Shown in pieces: positions 25,976 through 37,392 of a stretch of DNA of 64,000 nucleotides (the first letter of the stretch is position 1; each line of letters starts with the position of its first letter). The notes under the pieces are model-generated. The model was not told the origin of the DNA, did no database searches, and saw nothing but the letters and a program-made list of their open reading frames with translations. The stretch is from JAVVHE01 sp038238915 (lineage in GTDB: Bacteria; Pseudomonadota; Alphaproteobacteria; Sphingomonadales; Sphingomonadaceae). The DNA is taken from NCBI GenBank assembly GCA_038238915.1, contig JBBSFH010000001.1, positions 62,001-126,000 of the forward strand, written 5' to 3'. A program made the translations under genes and the position numbers.

Positions 25976-26128
25976 CTATTCTTCCGAAACCCACAGCCGA
26001 AGCGGCAACAACAATGCCGCCGCGAGGCACGCGAGCAGCACACCCGTCAGCGTGATCGCCATCCACAGCCGCGCCTCGGTGCGGGGCAGCGGGCTATCGG
26101 ATGCGTGGGCGAGCGGAACGGAGGCCAT
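25976..26128 (-). CDS. Small single-span membrane protein (50 residues)
   Basis: A short frame, MASVPLAHASDSPLPRTEARL then a hydrophobic segment (LTGVLLACLAAALLLPL) and a short charged tail. It is one of few sensible frames in the 340-bp gap between the hydroxylase and the sorbosone-dehydrogenase-like gene and reads in the same direction as the hydroxylase. GGAA precedes the ATG. No family recognised; it might be a small accessory membrane protein. Confidence 0.5.
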   Translation of the reverse strand: MASVPLAHASDSPLPRTEARLWMAITLTGVLLACLAAALLLPLRLWVSEE

Positions 26129-26252
26129 TTCCGCGACGTGAACGAGCAAAGCGGCCGAAATGGGGCGCGGTCATTTGCGCCGTGTCGCCGCAGAAGGAAC
26201 CCGCGCGCCCGCGATCATGTTATTCCACTGTCCCCACGCGGAGTTGTTGACC

Positions 26253-27581
26253 ATGCGCGCGCCAATCGTTTCTGCCCTGCTCGCCGGTGCCACGCTTGGT
26301 GCCTGCGGCGATACGGCCGATCTGCCATCGGCGGCCGGGTTCGGCGCCAACCCCACCCTGCCAGCACCCAAGAGCGACTTGCTTCCCACGATTGAGATCG
26401 CGCCCGCAACCGGCTGGGCTGCAAACGCAATGCCAACCCCCGCGCCCGGCCTGAAGGTTAGCGCCTTTGCGCGCGGGCTCGTCCATCCGCGCTGGCTGCT
26501 CGTGTTGCCCAATGGCGATATTCTGGTGGCGGAAACCAACCAGCCGCCCAAGCCTGACGATGGCAAAGGCCTGCGCGGCTGGGCGCAGGGCAAGATCATG
26601 GCGCGCGCTGGCGCGAAAGTGCCCTCGCCCAACCGGATCACGCTGCTGCGCGATACCCATGGCACCGGCACGGCGGACATGCGCACGGTATTCCTGAGCG
26701 GCCTCAATTCGCCGTTCGGCATGACGCTTGTCGGCGATACGCTCTACGTTGCGGATACAGACGCGGTGCTGGCCTTCCCCTATCACACCGGCGACACTTC
26801 GATCACCGTGCCCGGCCGCAAGCTGGTCGATCTGCCCGCCGGCCGCATCAACCACCACTGGACAAAGAACATCATCGCCTCGCCCGATGGTTCGAAGCTG
26901 TATGTGACCGTCGGCTCGAACAGCAACGTCGGTGATAACGGTCTCGCCGCCGAAGAAGGCCGCGCGGCGATCTGGGAGATCGATCCTGCCACGGGCGCGC
27001 ATCATGTGTTCGCGCACGGATTGCGCAATCCCAACGGGATGGACTGGAACCACGCTTCGGGAATGCTGTGGACAGCCGTGAACGAGCGCGACGAAATCGG
27101 ATCGGACCTGGTGCCCGATTATATGACGAGCGTGAAACCCGGCGGCTTCTACGGCTGGCCGTTCAGCTATTATGGCCAGCATGTGGACGTGCGCGCGAAG
27201 CCGCAAAATCCCATGCTGGTCGCACAGGCGATCAAGCCCGATTATGCGCTCGGCTCGCACACCGCATCGCTCGGGCTGACGTTCGCCGACGCGGCGAGCG
27301 CGCTTCCCGCCGGATATCGTGGCGGAGCGTTCATTGGCCAGCACGGATCGTGGAACCGCAAGCCACTGTCGGGCTACAAGGTGATCTTCGTACCGTTTGC
27401 AGGCGCGATGCCGTCTGGAATGCCGCGCGACGTGCTGACAGGCTTCGTCAACGCCGATGGCAAGGCACAGGGGCGACCAGTGGGCGTCACGATCGACCGG
27501 CGCGGCGGGCTGCTGGTGGCGGACGATGTGGGCGACGCGATCTGGCGGGTAACGGGGGCGCAGGCGGTAGCAAGCCGGTAA
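26253..27581 (+). CDS. Sorbosone dehydrogenase-like (GSDH) lipoprotein
   Basis: 442 residues with a lipoprotein signal (SALLAGATLGAC, lipobox cysteine at residue 18) and a six-bladed beta-propeller of the glucose/sorbosone dehydrogenase type: GLVHPRWLLVLPNGDILVAE, GRINHHWTKNIIASPDGSKLYVTVGSNSN, AHGLRNPNGMDWN, GGAFIGQHGSWNR. Known: this fold binds PQQ in sugar or aldose dehydrogenases; the actual substrate cannot be read from sequence. The ATG at 26253 is preceded by GGAG. It appears to be monocistronic. Confidence 0.85.
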   Translation: MRAPIVSALLAGATLGACGDTADLPSAAGFGANPTLPAPKSDLLPTIEIAPATGWAANAMPTPAPGLKVSAFARGLVHPRWLLVLPNGDILVAETNQPPKPDDGKGLRGWAQGKIMARAGAKVPSPNRITLLRDTHGTGTADMRTVFLSGLNSPFGMTLVGDTLYVADTDAVLAFPYHTGDTSITVPGRKLVDLPAGRINHHWTKNIIASPDGSKLYVTVGSNSNVGDNGLAAEEGRAAIWEIDPATGAHHVFAHGLRNPNGMDWNHASGMLWTAVNERDEIGSDLVPDYMTSVKPGGFYGWPFSYYGQHVDVRAKPQNPMLVAQAIKPDYALGSHTASLGLTFADAASALPAGYRGGAFIGQHGSWNRKPLSGYKVIFVPFAGAMPSGMPRDVLTGFVNADGKAQGRPVGVTIDRRGGLLVADDVGDAIWRVTGAQAVASR

Positions 27582-27584
27582 TCC

Positions 27585-28934
27585 TTACAGGATAAACCGG
27601 CTCAGATCGTTATCGCGCACGATCTCGCTCAGGTGCTTGTCCACATAGGCCGCGTCGATCGCAATCGAACTGCCGCCGCGTTCGCTCGCGTCGAAACTCA
27701 CGTCTTCGAGCAGTTTCTCCATCACCGTCGATAACCGCCGCGCGCCGATGTTTTCGAGACGTTCGTTCACTTCGGCAGCGGTGCGTGCGATCGCGTCGAT
27801 GCCGTCGTCGGTGAAGCTCAGCGTCACGCCCTCGGTGCCGATCAGGGCGGTGTACTGGCGGATGAGACTCGCTTCGGTGTCGCAGAGGATTCGGCGGAAA
27901 TCCTCGACGGTCAGCGGCTGCAGCTCGACGCGGATGGGCAATCGCCCCTGCAGTTCGGGCAGCAGGTCGGCGGGTTTGGCGACATGAAACGCGCCCGAAG
28001 CGATGAAGAGGATGTGGTCACTCTTCACCGGCCCGTATTTGGTGGCGACGGTGGTGCCCTCGATCAGCGGCAGCAGATCGCGCTGGACGCCCTCGCGGCT
28101 GACCGATCCACCCCGGAAATCGGAAACCGCGATCTTGTCGATCTCGTCCAAAAACACGATGCCGTTCTGCTCGGCGCTTTCCACCGCCTGACGCACGATC
28201 TCGTCCTGGTCGAGGCGCTTGTCCGCCTCCTCGTTGACGAGCGCTTTCCACGCGGCGGGAACGCCCATCTTGCGCCGCTTGGTGCGCGGCCCCATCGCCT
28301 TGCCGAGCATGTCGCCCAGGTTGATCATGCCGATCTGGCCGGGCTGCATACCGGGGAGATCGAGCCCCTGCATCGGGTTGGAGGCTTCCTCGACTTCGAT
28401 TTCGATCTCGCGATCGTCGAGCGCGCCCGATTTGAACCGGTCGCGGAAGGCGGCGCGAGTGGCTTCGGAGGCGTCCTTGCCGACGAGCGCGTCGAGCAGG
28501 CGCTTCTCGGCGGATTCTTCGGCGGCCGGACGCACGGCGGCGCGTTTGGTCTCACGCACGAGGCGGATGGCTTCCTCGACCAGATCGCGGATGATGCTGT
28601 CCACGTCGCGGCCAACGTAGCCAACCTCGGTGAACTTGGTTGCCTCGATCTTGATGAACGGCGCGTCGGCGAGCTTGGCCAGACGGCGGCTGATCTCGGT
28701 CTTGCCCACGCCCGTGGGGCCGATCATCAGGATGTTCTTGGGGCTCACCTCGTCGCGCAGTTCGGGCTCGAGTTGCTGCCTGCGCCAGCGGTTTCTGAGC
28801 GCGACGGCAACCGCGCGCTTGGCGTCCTGCTGACCGACGATGTGGCGATCGAGCGCCGCTACTACCGCGCGTGGGGTCAAAGCCACCAGCGCGTCTTCGG
28901 CAACAGTGGGGAGCGGGAGAATTGCGGCGGTCAT
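27585..28934 (-). CDS. hslU: HslU ATPase subunit of the HslVU protease
   Basis: AAA+ unfoldase that feeds HslV. Seen: Walker A GPTGVGKTE, the I-domain with MQGLDLPGMQPGQIG, Walker B IVFLDEIDKI, GVQRDLLPLIEGTTV, and the C-terminal SEIVRDNDLSRFIL tail that docks into HslV. 449 residues, slightly longer than usual because of about 15 extra N-terminal residues. The ATG at 28934 overlaps the hslV stop (ATGA). Confidence 0.97.
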   Translation of the reverse strand: MTAAILPLPTVAEDALVALTPRAVVAALDRHIVGQQDAKRAVAVALRNRWRRQQLEPELRDEVSPKNILMIGPTGVGKTEISRRLAKLADAPFIKIEATKFTEVGYVGRDVDSIIRDLVEEAIRLVRETKRAAVRPAAEESAEKRLLDALVGKDASEATRAAFRDRFKSGALDDREIEIEVEEASNPMQGLDLPGMQPGQIGMINLGDMLGKAMGPRTKRRKMGVPAAWKALVNEEADKRLDQDEIVRQAVESAEQNGIVFLDEIDKIAVSDFRGGSVSREGVQRDLLPLIEGTTVATKYGPVKSDHILFIASGAFHVAKPADLLPELQGRLPIRVELQPLTVEDFRRILCDTEASLIRQYTALIGTEGVTLSFTDDGIDAIARTAAEVNERLENIGARRLSTVMEKLLEDVSFDASERGGSSIAIDAAYVDKHLSEIVRDNDLSRFIL

Positions 28935-29479
28935 ATCGTCACGACTTCCATGGTCACATTATCGTTGGTGTAGATGCAGACTTCAGCGGCGATCTTCATC
29001 GCGCGCCGGGCGATCTCTTCGGCGTCCATATCGAGATCGATCAGCGCGCGCGCGGCGGCGAGCGCGTAATTGCCCCCCGAGCCGATCGCCACCACCCCGC
29101 TCTGCGGTTCGAGAACGTCGCCCACCCCGGTGATGACGAAGGTCACCAGCGCGTCCGCGACGATCAGGCTTGCCTCCAGCCGACGCAGATAGCGATCGGT
29201 GCGCCAATCCTTGGCCAGTTCTACCGCCGCGCGCGTGAGTTGGCCGGGATGCTTCTCCAGCTTGGCCTCAAGGCGATCGAACAGAGTCAGCGCATCTGCA
29301 GTCGCGCCAGCGAACCCGGCGACGACGGCATTGTCCTTGCCGAGTCGGCGCACCTTGCGCGCGTTGGGCTTGATGACGGTGGCGCCTAGCGTGATCTGGC
29401 CATCGCCCGCGACGACGACCGTATTGCCTTTACGCACGGACAAGATCGTCGTTCCGTGCCAGACGGGTTGTTCAGACAT
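28931..29479 (-). CDS. hslV: HslV peptidase subunit of the HslVU protease
   Basis: 182 residues; the propeptide MSEQPVWHG is cut to expose the catalytic threonine of TTILSVRKG. Seen: VVVAGDGQITLG, GFAGATADALTLFDRLE, and SGGNYALAAARAL. I chose the ATG at 29479 to give this propeptide; the frame is open 24 codons further 5' without homology. hslV-hslU is one coupled operon. Confidence 0.97.
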   Translation of the reverse strand: MSEQPVWHGTTILSVRKGNTVVVAGDGQITLGATVIKPNARKVRRLGKDNAVVAGFAGATADALTLFDRLEAKLEKHPGQLTRAAVELAKDWRTDRYLRRLEASLIVADALVTFVITGVGDVLEPQSGVVAIGSGGNYALAAARALIDLDMDAEEIARRAMKIAAEVCIYTNDNVTMEVVTI

Positions 29480-29554
29480 ATAGGAAAGAGGTCTTTCGGG
29501 ATTGCAATTGCCTTTGCTGATATGGGGGGTCGCCGGTTGCCCGCAAGCCAAACG

Positions 29555-31897
29555 CTAGGCGGCGCGCGCCTCCATCGACAACGATGCGACCAGCGCCAGC
29601 GCATCCTCCGCTGCCATCGGCCGCCCGGTGAAATAGCCCTGCACCAGCCCGCAGCCGAGATCGCGCACCGCGTTCATCTCCTCGATCGTCTCGGCTCCCT
29701 CCGCCACTGTCTCCATGCCCAGGCTTGCCGCGAGGCCAACGATGTGGCGCACGATCGCGGCGGACTGGCTCGCCCCGTCGATCGCGTCGCGCACGAAGCA
29801 GCGATCGATCTTGATCGTGTTGAATATGGTGGTGCGCAGGTATCCAAGACTTGAATAGCCAGTCCCGAAATCATCCAGCCCGATCCGCACGCCCAACCGC
29901 GAAAGCTGATCGAGCGCGCCGCGTGTGTTATTGTCTTCGTTCAGGAAGATACTCTCGGTGACTTCGAGCTCGAGACGATCCGGCGAAACGCCGTGCGTGG
30001 CCAGCGCGTTCAGGACCAGCCCCGGCAGGCGCGGGTTGATCAGCTGCGAGGGGGACAGATTGACCGAGATGCCGATGTGGCGCGGCCAGCGCGACGCCCA
30101 GGCGCAGGCGGTCCGCAGCACCCATTCGCCGATCGTATCCATCAGCCCCAGGTCTTCCGCGATCGGGATGAACTTTGCAGGCGAGACCTGGCCCAGGACC
30201 GGGTGTTTCCAGCGCAGCAGCGCCTCGAAGCCCACCACTGCGCCGTGACCCAGATCGCAGATCGGCTGAAACATGAGGCTGAACTGATCCTCGCGCAGGG
30301 CCACGCGCAGCGCGGTTTCGAGCGCGCGGCGTTCCTCGGCATCATTGTGCAGCGCGGGCTCGTACAACCGCACGACACCACGCCCATCGCCCTTGGCGCG
30401 GTAAAGGGCCAGATCGGCAGCGCGCAGGATATCGTCGATCGTCTCGCCGTCGGCGGGGCCAATCGCGATCCCCACGCTCGCGCCGATGCGGATCGCGCTG
30501 CCCTTGATCGAATAGCCTTCGGACAACGTGTCGACGATGCGCGCCGCAACCGCGCGCGCGGTAGGCGGATTGATCCCCGAAAGCACCACCGCGAATTCGT
30601 CCCCGCCAAGGCGCGCCACCGCACCGCCGTGCCGCAGCGATGCCTGCAGGCGGCGCGCGACCTCGCGCAGCAACTCATCGCCCATGTGGTGGCCGAGCGT
30701 GTCGTTGACGCCCTTGAAGCGATCCAGATCGATCATCATCACCGCGCAACCGGCACTGCCGCCGCCGCCACGCGCGGTATCGAGCGCGGCCTGGATGTGG
30801 CCTCGGATCGCGGCGCGATTGGCGAGGCCGGTCAGACCGTCGTGCGTCGCCATGCGCTCGATCTGTTCGCGCGCGCGGCGCTGTTCGGTCACGTCCGAGC
30901 CCACGCCGGTGAACCCAGCGAAGTGCCCCCGCGCGTCGAACCGCGGCGTGCCGCTCAGGCTCCACCAGCGCTGGTCCCGGTCGACCACGGGGCCAACCTG
31001 AATGTTCCGGAACGTCTGTCTGGCCCTGATCGCGGTCGCCAGCTCGTCCTTGTTCAACGCCTGCGATCGTTCGGGATCGAAGATCTGATGGCCAAGAAAG
31101 TGGGTCACGGGCTGACCGATGACTTCGGCGAACCTGGGCGAAAGATGCGTGCAGCGCCCTTCCGCATCGGTTTCCCAAAGCCAGTCAGCACCCGCGCGCT
31201 CATATTCGCTCAGCAGCATCCCGATCATGTCGCCGCGCTTGCGCAGCCGCTCGTGCGCGTGAACGTGGCTCACGATCGTGCGCGCGTGCGCGATCACGCC
31301 GCGCGCGATCATCGCGCCGATGATCCCTACCAGCGCGAAACTGCTTACCGGCGCACCGGTCATCGTCATCACGAGCAGCAGCGACGCGATCAGCGCGCCC
31401 ACAAACGCGAAGGCAGCGATCGGCACGCCCGCGAAGACGAACGCGCCCGCGCTGATCATCGCGATATGCAGTCCGGCAAGCGCGGCGCGCTGGTGCGAAT
31501 CGCACGCGCTGACGAGCGCAGGGAATATGGCGGCCCACATCGCGCCGATCGCAAGCGCGCGGGCGGCCACCGCGAGCGCAGCACGCGCGGGCAGCGTCTC
31601 GCGCGCGTGCACGCGGCGCATCCGCGCCTGGCGCAGGCCGTAGCCGAGCGTCCCGGTCATAAAAGCGAGCCAAAGCAGCAGTCCGTGGAAAGCGGGTGAG
31701 TGGCGGAAAATCGCCGTCACCATCACGGCGAGCATCAGCAACGCGCCACCGCCGAACGGCACCGAGCGCGCAATCTCGCCCAACTGCTCGGCGCGCACCC
31801 GTCCCGCGATCGGATCATCGTCGCACAGCGCCAGGATGTCGCGCCATCGTGGCTGGAAGGCGGGCGGCTCGGGCGAGACGGAAGTCGGCGTTTCCAT
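29555..31897 (-). CDS. Membrane-bound PAS-GGDEF-EAL protein (cyclic-di-GMP turnover)
   Basis: 780 residues: about six N-terminal membrane helices (residues 45-205), a PAS domain (about 230-345), GGDEF (about 350-510) and EAL (about 525-770). GGDEF is intact (LGGDEFAVVL), but the upstream RxxD inhibitory site reads RHGG, so product inhibition is probably lost. EAL is intact (GFEALLRW, NLSPSQL, LEVTES, DDFGTGYSS, KIDRCF, AEGAET, QGY). It could act in both directions; which dominates is not readable. Confidence 0.92.
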   Translation of the reverse strand: METPTSVSPEPPAFQPRWRDILALCDDDPIAGRVRAEQLGEIARSVPFGGGALLMLAVMVTAIFRHSPAFHGLLLWLAFMTGTLGYGLRQARMRRVHARETLPARAALAVAARALAIGAMWAAIFPALVSACDSHQRAALAGLHIAMISAGAFVFAGVPIAAFAFVGALIASLLLVMTMTGAPVSSFALVGIIGAMIARGVIAHARTIVSHVHAHERLRKRGDMIGMLLSEYERAGADWLWETDAEGRCTHLSPRFAEVIGQPVTHFLGHQIFDPERSQALNKDELATAIRARQTFRNIQVGPVVDRDQRWWSLSGTPRFDARGHFAGFTGVGSDVTEQRRAREQIERMATHDGLTGLANRAAIRGHIQAALDTARGGGGSAGCAVMMIDLDRFKGVNDTLGHHMGDELLREVARRLQASLRHGGAVARLGGDEFAVVLSGINPPTARAVAARIVDTLSEGYSIKGSAIRIGASVGIAIGPADGETIDDILRAADLALYRAKGDGRGVVRLYEPALHNDAEERRALETALRVALREDQFSLMFQPICDLGHGAVVGFEALLRWKHPVLGQVSPAKFIPIAEDLGLMDTIGEWVLRTACAWASRWPRHIGISVNLSPSQLINPRLPGLVLNALATHGVSPDRLELEVTESIFLNEDNNTRGALDQLSRLGVRIGLDDFGTGYSSLGYLRTTIFNTIKIDRCFVRDAIDGASQSAAIVRHIVGLAASLGMETVAEGAETIEEMNAVRDLGCGLVQGYFTGRPMAAEDALALVASLSMEARAA

Positions 31898-31975
31898 ACC
31901 ATCGTTGACGGTTGGACCGTCACGCGAGGGTGGGACTCACTCCATTCCGGATCGATCGGTCGCGCCCGCCCTCAT

Positions 31976-34192
<2,217 letters not shown>

Positions 34193-34216
34193 TGAGGACC
34201 TCCTTGGGGATTGGAA

Positions 34217-34642
34217 TCAAGCGGGGATGAAAGACTTCGGCGCGCACGCCGGGCAGTAACCGCGGTACGTCACCTCGGCCTCGTCGATCACGAAGCCTTC
34301 CGTGCCCGGCGCATCGAGGCACGGGGCCGCGCCGATCGCACAATCGATATCGACGACGAGGTTGCACGCCCGGCAGACGAAATGGTGATGGTTGTCGTGC
34401 GTTTGGGTTTCATACAGCATCGGCCCGCCGTCGATCACGAACCGGCGCAGCAGGCCGGCGTCCGCCATGTGCGCGAGGCAATCGTAAACCGCCTGGTGCG
34501 ACACCTCGGGCAGAACGGTCATAACGTCCGCAAGCACCGCTGCGGGGCTGGCGTGCGGCCTGAGCGCCACAGCTTCGAGGACCGCCACCCGTTGCCGGGT
34601 AACGCGGAGACCCGCCTGGCGGATAGCGTGTTGAGACTCCAT
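34217..34642 (-). CDS. Fur-family regulator upstream of katG
   Basis: 141 residues: winged helix (RVTRQRVAVLEAVALRPHASPAAVLADV, VSHQAVYDCLAHMADAGLLRRF) and the metal-binding dimer domain with HDNHHHFVCRACN and a second CPAC zinc pair. Position suggests a FurA/PerR-like regulator of katG and perhaps the divergent ahpD. An AT-rich inverted repeat lies in the divergent gap. PerR versus Zur or Fur type cannot be settled by eye. Confidence 0.88.
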   Translation of the reverse strand: MESQHAIRQAGLRVTRQRVAVLEAVALRPHASPAAVLADVMTVLPEVSHQAVYDCLAHMADAGLLRRFVIDGGPMLYETQTHDNHHHFVCRACNLVVDIDCAIGAAPCLDAPGTEGFVIDEAEVTYRGYCPACAPKSFIPA

Positions 34643-34663
34643 TCGTTGCTGCTAACTCCGTTT

Positions 34664-34678
34664 CTTGAATTGTTCAAG
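34664..34678. promoter_or_regulatory. Inverted repeat, likely operator of the Fur-family regulator
   Basis: CTTGAA-TTG-TTCAAG is a perfect 6-3-6 dyad lying 22 bp from the regulator start and 66 bp from the ahpD start, in the only gap between them. It is well placed to control both directions. Assignment to this regulator is inference. Confidence 0.55.
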
Positions 34679-34743
34679 ATAGTGTGATGAAGCTGCGGTC
34701 CCATGTCCCAGCCCCCGCCTTGGGGGCGAGCCGGAGAACTGCC

Positions 34744-35262
34744 ATGATCGCCGATCTCGCGCAGACCCTGCCCGATTACGCCAAGGATCTCAGACTTAAC
34801 ATCGGCTCGCTGCTCGGCGAGCCGATCCTCACCGATCAGCGCAAATACGGCCTCCTGGTCGCCTGCGCACACGCGACCGGCTACCGGCCACTGATCGAGG
34901 CGGCCGAGGCCGAAGCCGCTCCCAGGCTCACGCCCGAAGCGCTCAACGCGGCCAAGGCGGCGGCCGCGATCATGGCGATGAACAATGTCTATTACCGTTT
35001 TACCCACCTCGCGGCGAACAAGGAATATTCGAAGATGCCCGTGCGGCTGCGGATGAACGTGATCGGCGCGCCGGGCATCGAGAAGGTCGATTTCGAACTG
35101 TTCAGCCTTGCAGTCAGCGCGATCAACGGCTGCGGCACGTGCATCGACGCGCACGAAAAAGTGCTCGCGCAGCATGACGTGAAGCCCGAGGTGATTCAGG
35201 CGGCGGTGAGGCTGGCTTCGGTGGTGCAGGGCGTGGCCGCGACGCTGCGCGCGATCGTCTAG
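34744..35262 (+). CDS. ahpD: AhpD-like alkylhydroperoxidase
   Basis: 172 residues, usual length for AhpD. Seen: the redox CxxC and proton-relay residues in GCGTCIDAHEKVL, and NNVYYRFTHLA. Known: AhpD normally reduces AhpC, whose gene is usually adjacent; no ahpC is visible here. The ATG at 34744 has GGAG upstream; an in-frame ATG about 60 nt earlier lies before a GCCCCC/GGGGGC leader hairpin and is less likely. Confidence 0.88.
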   Translation: MIADLAQTLPDYAKDLRLNIGSLLGEPILTDQRKYGLLVACAHATGYRPLIEAAEAEAAPRLTPEALNAAKAAAAIMAMNNVYYRFTHLAANKEYSKMPVRLRMNVIGAPGIEKVDFELFSLAVSAINGCGTCIDAHEKVLAQHDVKPEVIQAAVRLASVVQGVAATLRAIV

Positions 35263-35269
35263 TCGCGCA

Positions 35270-35890
35270 TCAAAGTCCCATCAGCGCGAGCACTTCGCGC
35301 CTGCTGCGCGCATCGTCGCGGAACACGCCCATCATGCGGCTGGTGGTCATCGTCACGCCCGGCGTCATCACCCCGCGCGCGGTCATGCAGCCATGGCTGG
35401 CCTCGATCACCACCGCGACGCCCAACGGCTGCAGTTTCTCCCAGATGCAGTTCGCAACCTCGGCGGTCAGCCGCTCCTGCACCTGAAGGCGGCGTGCATA
35501 GCCGTGCAGCACGCGCGCGAGCTTGCTGATGCCAACTACGCAGTGCTGCGGCAGGTAGGCGATGTGCGCCTTGCCGATGATCGGGGCCATGTGGTGCTCG
35601 CAGTGGCTCTGGAACGGGATGTCGCGCAGCAGCACGATCTCGTCATAACCTCCCACCTCCGCAAACACGCGGTCGAGGTGAAGCGCGGGATCGTCTTCGT
35701 AGCCCTTGAAATATTCGCGGTAGGCGCGCGCGACGCGGCCCGGCGTGTCCTTCAATCCCTCGCGGCCGATATCGTCGCCCGCCCATGCGATCAGCGTGCG
35801 CACCGCAGCAAGCACTTCGGCGGGGATCGCGGTATCGCGGGCCGGTTCCTCGACCAGATCGCCGTTACCTGCGCTATCGTAAATGTCCAA
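35270..35890 (-). CDS. folE: GTP cyclohydrolase I
   Basis: First step of folate synthesis, forming dihydroneopterin triphosphate. 206 residues. Seen: the zinc-binding CEHHM, IAYLPQHCVVGISKLAR, YARRLQVQERLT and SHGCMTARGV. The start is uncertain: a TTG at 35890 follows GGGAG by 6 nt and is preferred; the frame continues about 17 codons upstream. Confidence 0.94.
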   Translation of the reverse strand: MDIYDSAGNGDLVEEPARDTAIPAEVLAAVRTLIAWAGDDIGREGLKDTPGRVARAYREYFKGYEDDPALHLDRVFAEVGGYDEIVLLRDIPFQSHCEHHMAPIIGKAHIAYLPQHCVVGISKLARVLHGYARRLQVQERLTAEVANCIWEKLQPLGVAVVIEASHGCMTARGVMTPGVTMTTSRMMGVFRDDARSRREVLALMGL

Positions 35891-35943
35891 AGCCAACTCC
35901 CACCACGTTGAGCAGTTGGAAGGCGGAACACGCGGACGCAAGA

Positions 35944-35969
35944 GGGGCGCGCCCCGAAGAGCACGCCCC
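35944..35969 (-). terminator. Hairpin after the DUF2171 stress gene
   Basis: On the - strand a 9-bp stem (GGGGCGTGC / GCGCGCCCC, one G-U) with an 8-nt loop is followed by TCTT, 22 nt past the stop. Modest T-tract. Confidence 0.5.
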
Positions 35970-35991
35970 CGCTTACGTCATTGTGTCGCGC

Positions 35992-37326
35992 TTACTTGGT
36001 CTGCATGCCATTCTGAACGGCGTCGGCAACGCGCCATTCGCGCATGGCCTGATCGGACGTCTTGGAGAGTTTGACCTTGTCGCCTTCGACCGACGCGACC
36101 CAGCTGAGCGGGATCAGATGATGCTTGCCATCGGTCGAATCATGCTTGGTCAGCTTGATGTCGCTCGTGGTGACATGATCGATCTTGCCCACCCCCTGCC
36201 CGTCCGAGCCGACGACAACCTGATGCTCGTGCACCTGGCCAGCGATGGACGACGACAAGCCATTGGTGACGCCATTGGCACTATTGGTCGATGCCATCGT
36301 CGCCATCGAAGCGGCGCTTACAGCGGTTGCAGACGCAGGAGTCGCGCTTACCCTGCTGGTGCGGAAGTTGTGGAAATCGTCGTGGAAGTCTTTCGCCTTG
36401 GTCTTGCGATATTCGTGATAGTCACGGTCATATTCTTCCATACGCGCGCGCCGATACTCGGCATAGTGCGGATCATACGGCATCGAAGAACTGCCGGTGC
36501 CGCGTGCTTCGTATGTTGAGCTTTCACCACCGCCGAACGCCTGCGTCGCATCCTCGCGCGTGGCGTCCATCTGGCGGCGCCGCTCGGCTTCATCGTCGCC
36601 GAACCAGCTCTTCAGCTCGTCTGCAGCCTTGTTGAGAAATCCGCGATCATCGCCTTGGTAATCGCTGACAGGCGCGCGGTTGGACGCGCCGCGATCGTTA
36701 AAAGCGGAATAACTCGAAGAAGAGTAGCTCGATGGACGTCCGGCGTAGCCCTGATCGTAGCGGGGCGCGCCGTAACCACCCGGTCCACGTCCCTGGTTGT
36801 AGTCATTGTTGCTGTAGTCGCTCGATGAAGCGTGTGTCTGGCCGCTTGGAGCAGTGCGCGCGCCATATCCCTGGCCTTGGCTGTAGCGCGACGAACCATA
36901 GTCACCGCGACCGTAGGCGGTCTGGCCATAGCTGGTTGACTGATCGGAACCATGCCGATCATTGCCCGATGGCGTACCATATCGGCTTTCACCAGGATTT
37001 TCGCCGGGATAGCGGCCGATCTTCTGGCTATCCATCTCGAGGCGGCGCTCGGCGTCATTGTCGCCAGCCCAGCTACGGACTTCGTCGCCAGTACGCTCGG
37101 CCCAGTTCCGACCCTCATAGCCCGAACCCTGAACGGTACGACCGCCATCACGGGCGGCGTAATCGCGCGTCTCTGCGCCGTTGTAGCCGCGCCGCATGTC
37201 GGCGTCCTGATAGCCCTGGTCGCGGCCCGCTGCAGGCGCGGTATCGCGGTAGCGGCCGGTGTCCTGCGGGGTATAGCTTTCGCGGAAATAGTTCGTATCG
37301 CGCTCGTCGCGGTAACGGTCTGCCAT
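35992..37326 (-). CDS. Stress protein with DUF2171 (PRC-barrel-like) C-terminus
   Basis: 444 residues. Residues 1-330 are very hydrophilic and rich in Y, R, G, D and S (disordered), with two copies of a motif: EVRSWAGDNDAERRLEMD (about 82-99) and ELKSWFGDDEAERRRQMD (about 238-255). A further charged helix (HYAEYRRARMEEYDRDYHEY) follows, and the C-terminal 75 residues match DUF2171 (VVVGSDGQGVGKIDHV, IKLTKHDS, HHLIPLSWVASV). The ATG at 37326 has AAGGAG upstream. A near-consensus EcfG promoter lies 5'. Confidence 0.85.
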   Translation of the reverse strand: MADRYRDERDTNYFRESYTPQDTGRYRDTAPAAGRDQGYQDADMRRGYNGAETRDYAARDGGRTVQGSGYEGRNWAERTGDEVRSWAGDNDAERRLEMDSQKIGRYPGENPGESRYGTPSGNDRHGSDQSTSYGQTAYGRGDYGSSRYSQGQGYGARTAPSGQTHASSSDYSNNDYNQGRGPGGYGAPRYDQGYAGRPSSYSSSSYSAFNDRGASNRAPVSDYQGDDRGFLNKAADELKSWFGDDEAERRRQMDATREDATQAFGGGESSTYEARGTGSSSMPYDPHYAEYRRARMEEYDRDYHEYRKTKAKDFHDDFHNFRTSRVSATPASATAVSAASMATMASTNSANGVTNGLSSSIAGQVHEHQVVVGSDGQGVGKIDHVTTSDIKLTKHDSTDGKHHLIPLSWVASVEGDKVKLSKTSDQAMREWRVADAVQNGMQTK

Positions 37327-37392
37327 GGGGTGGCTCCTTGTTCGGGAACTGGGGGCGCGACGGGCGATGGGTCGCCCGATGCGTAAAGGAAG

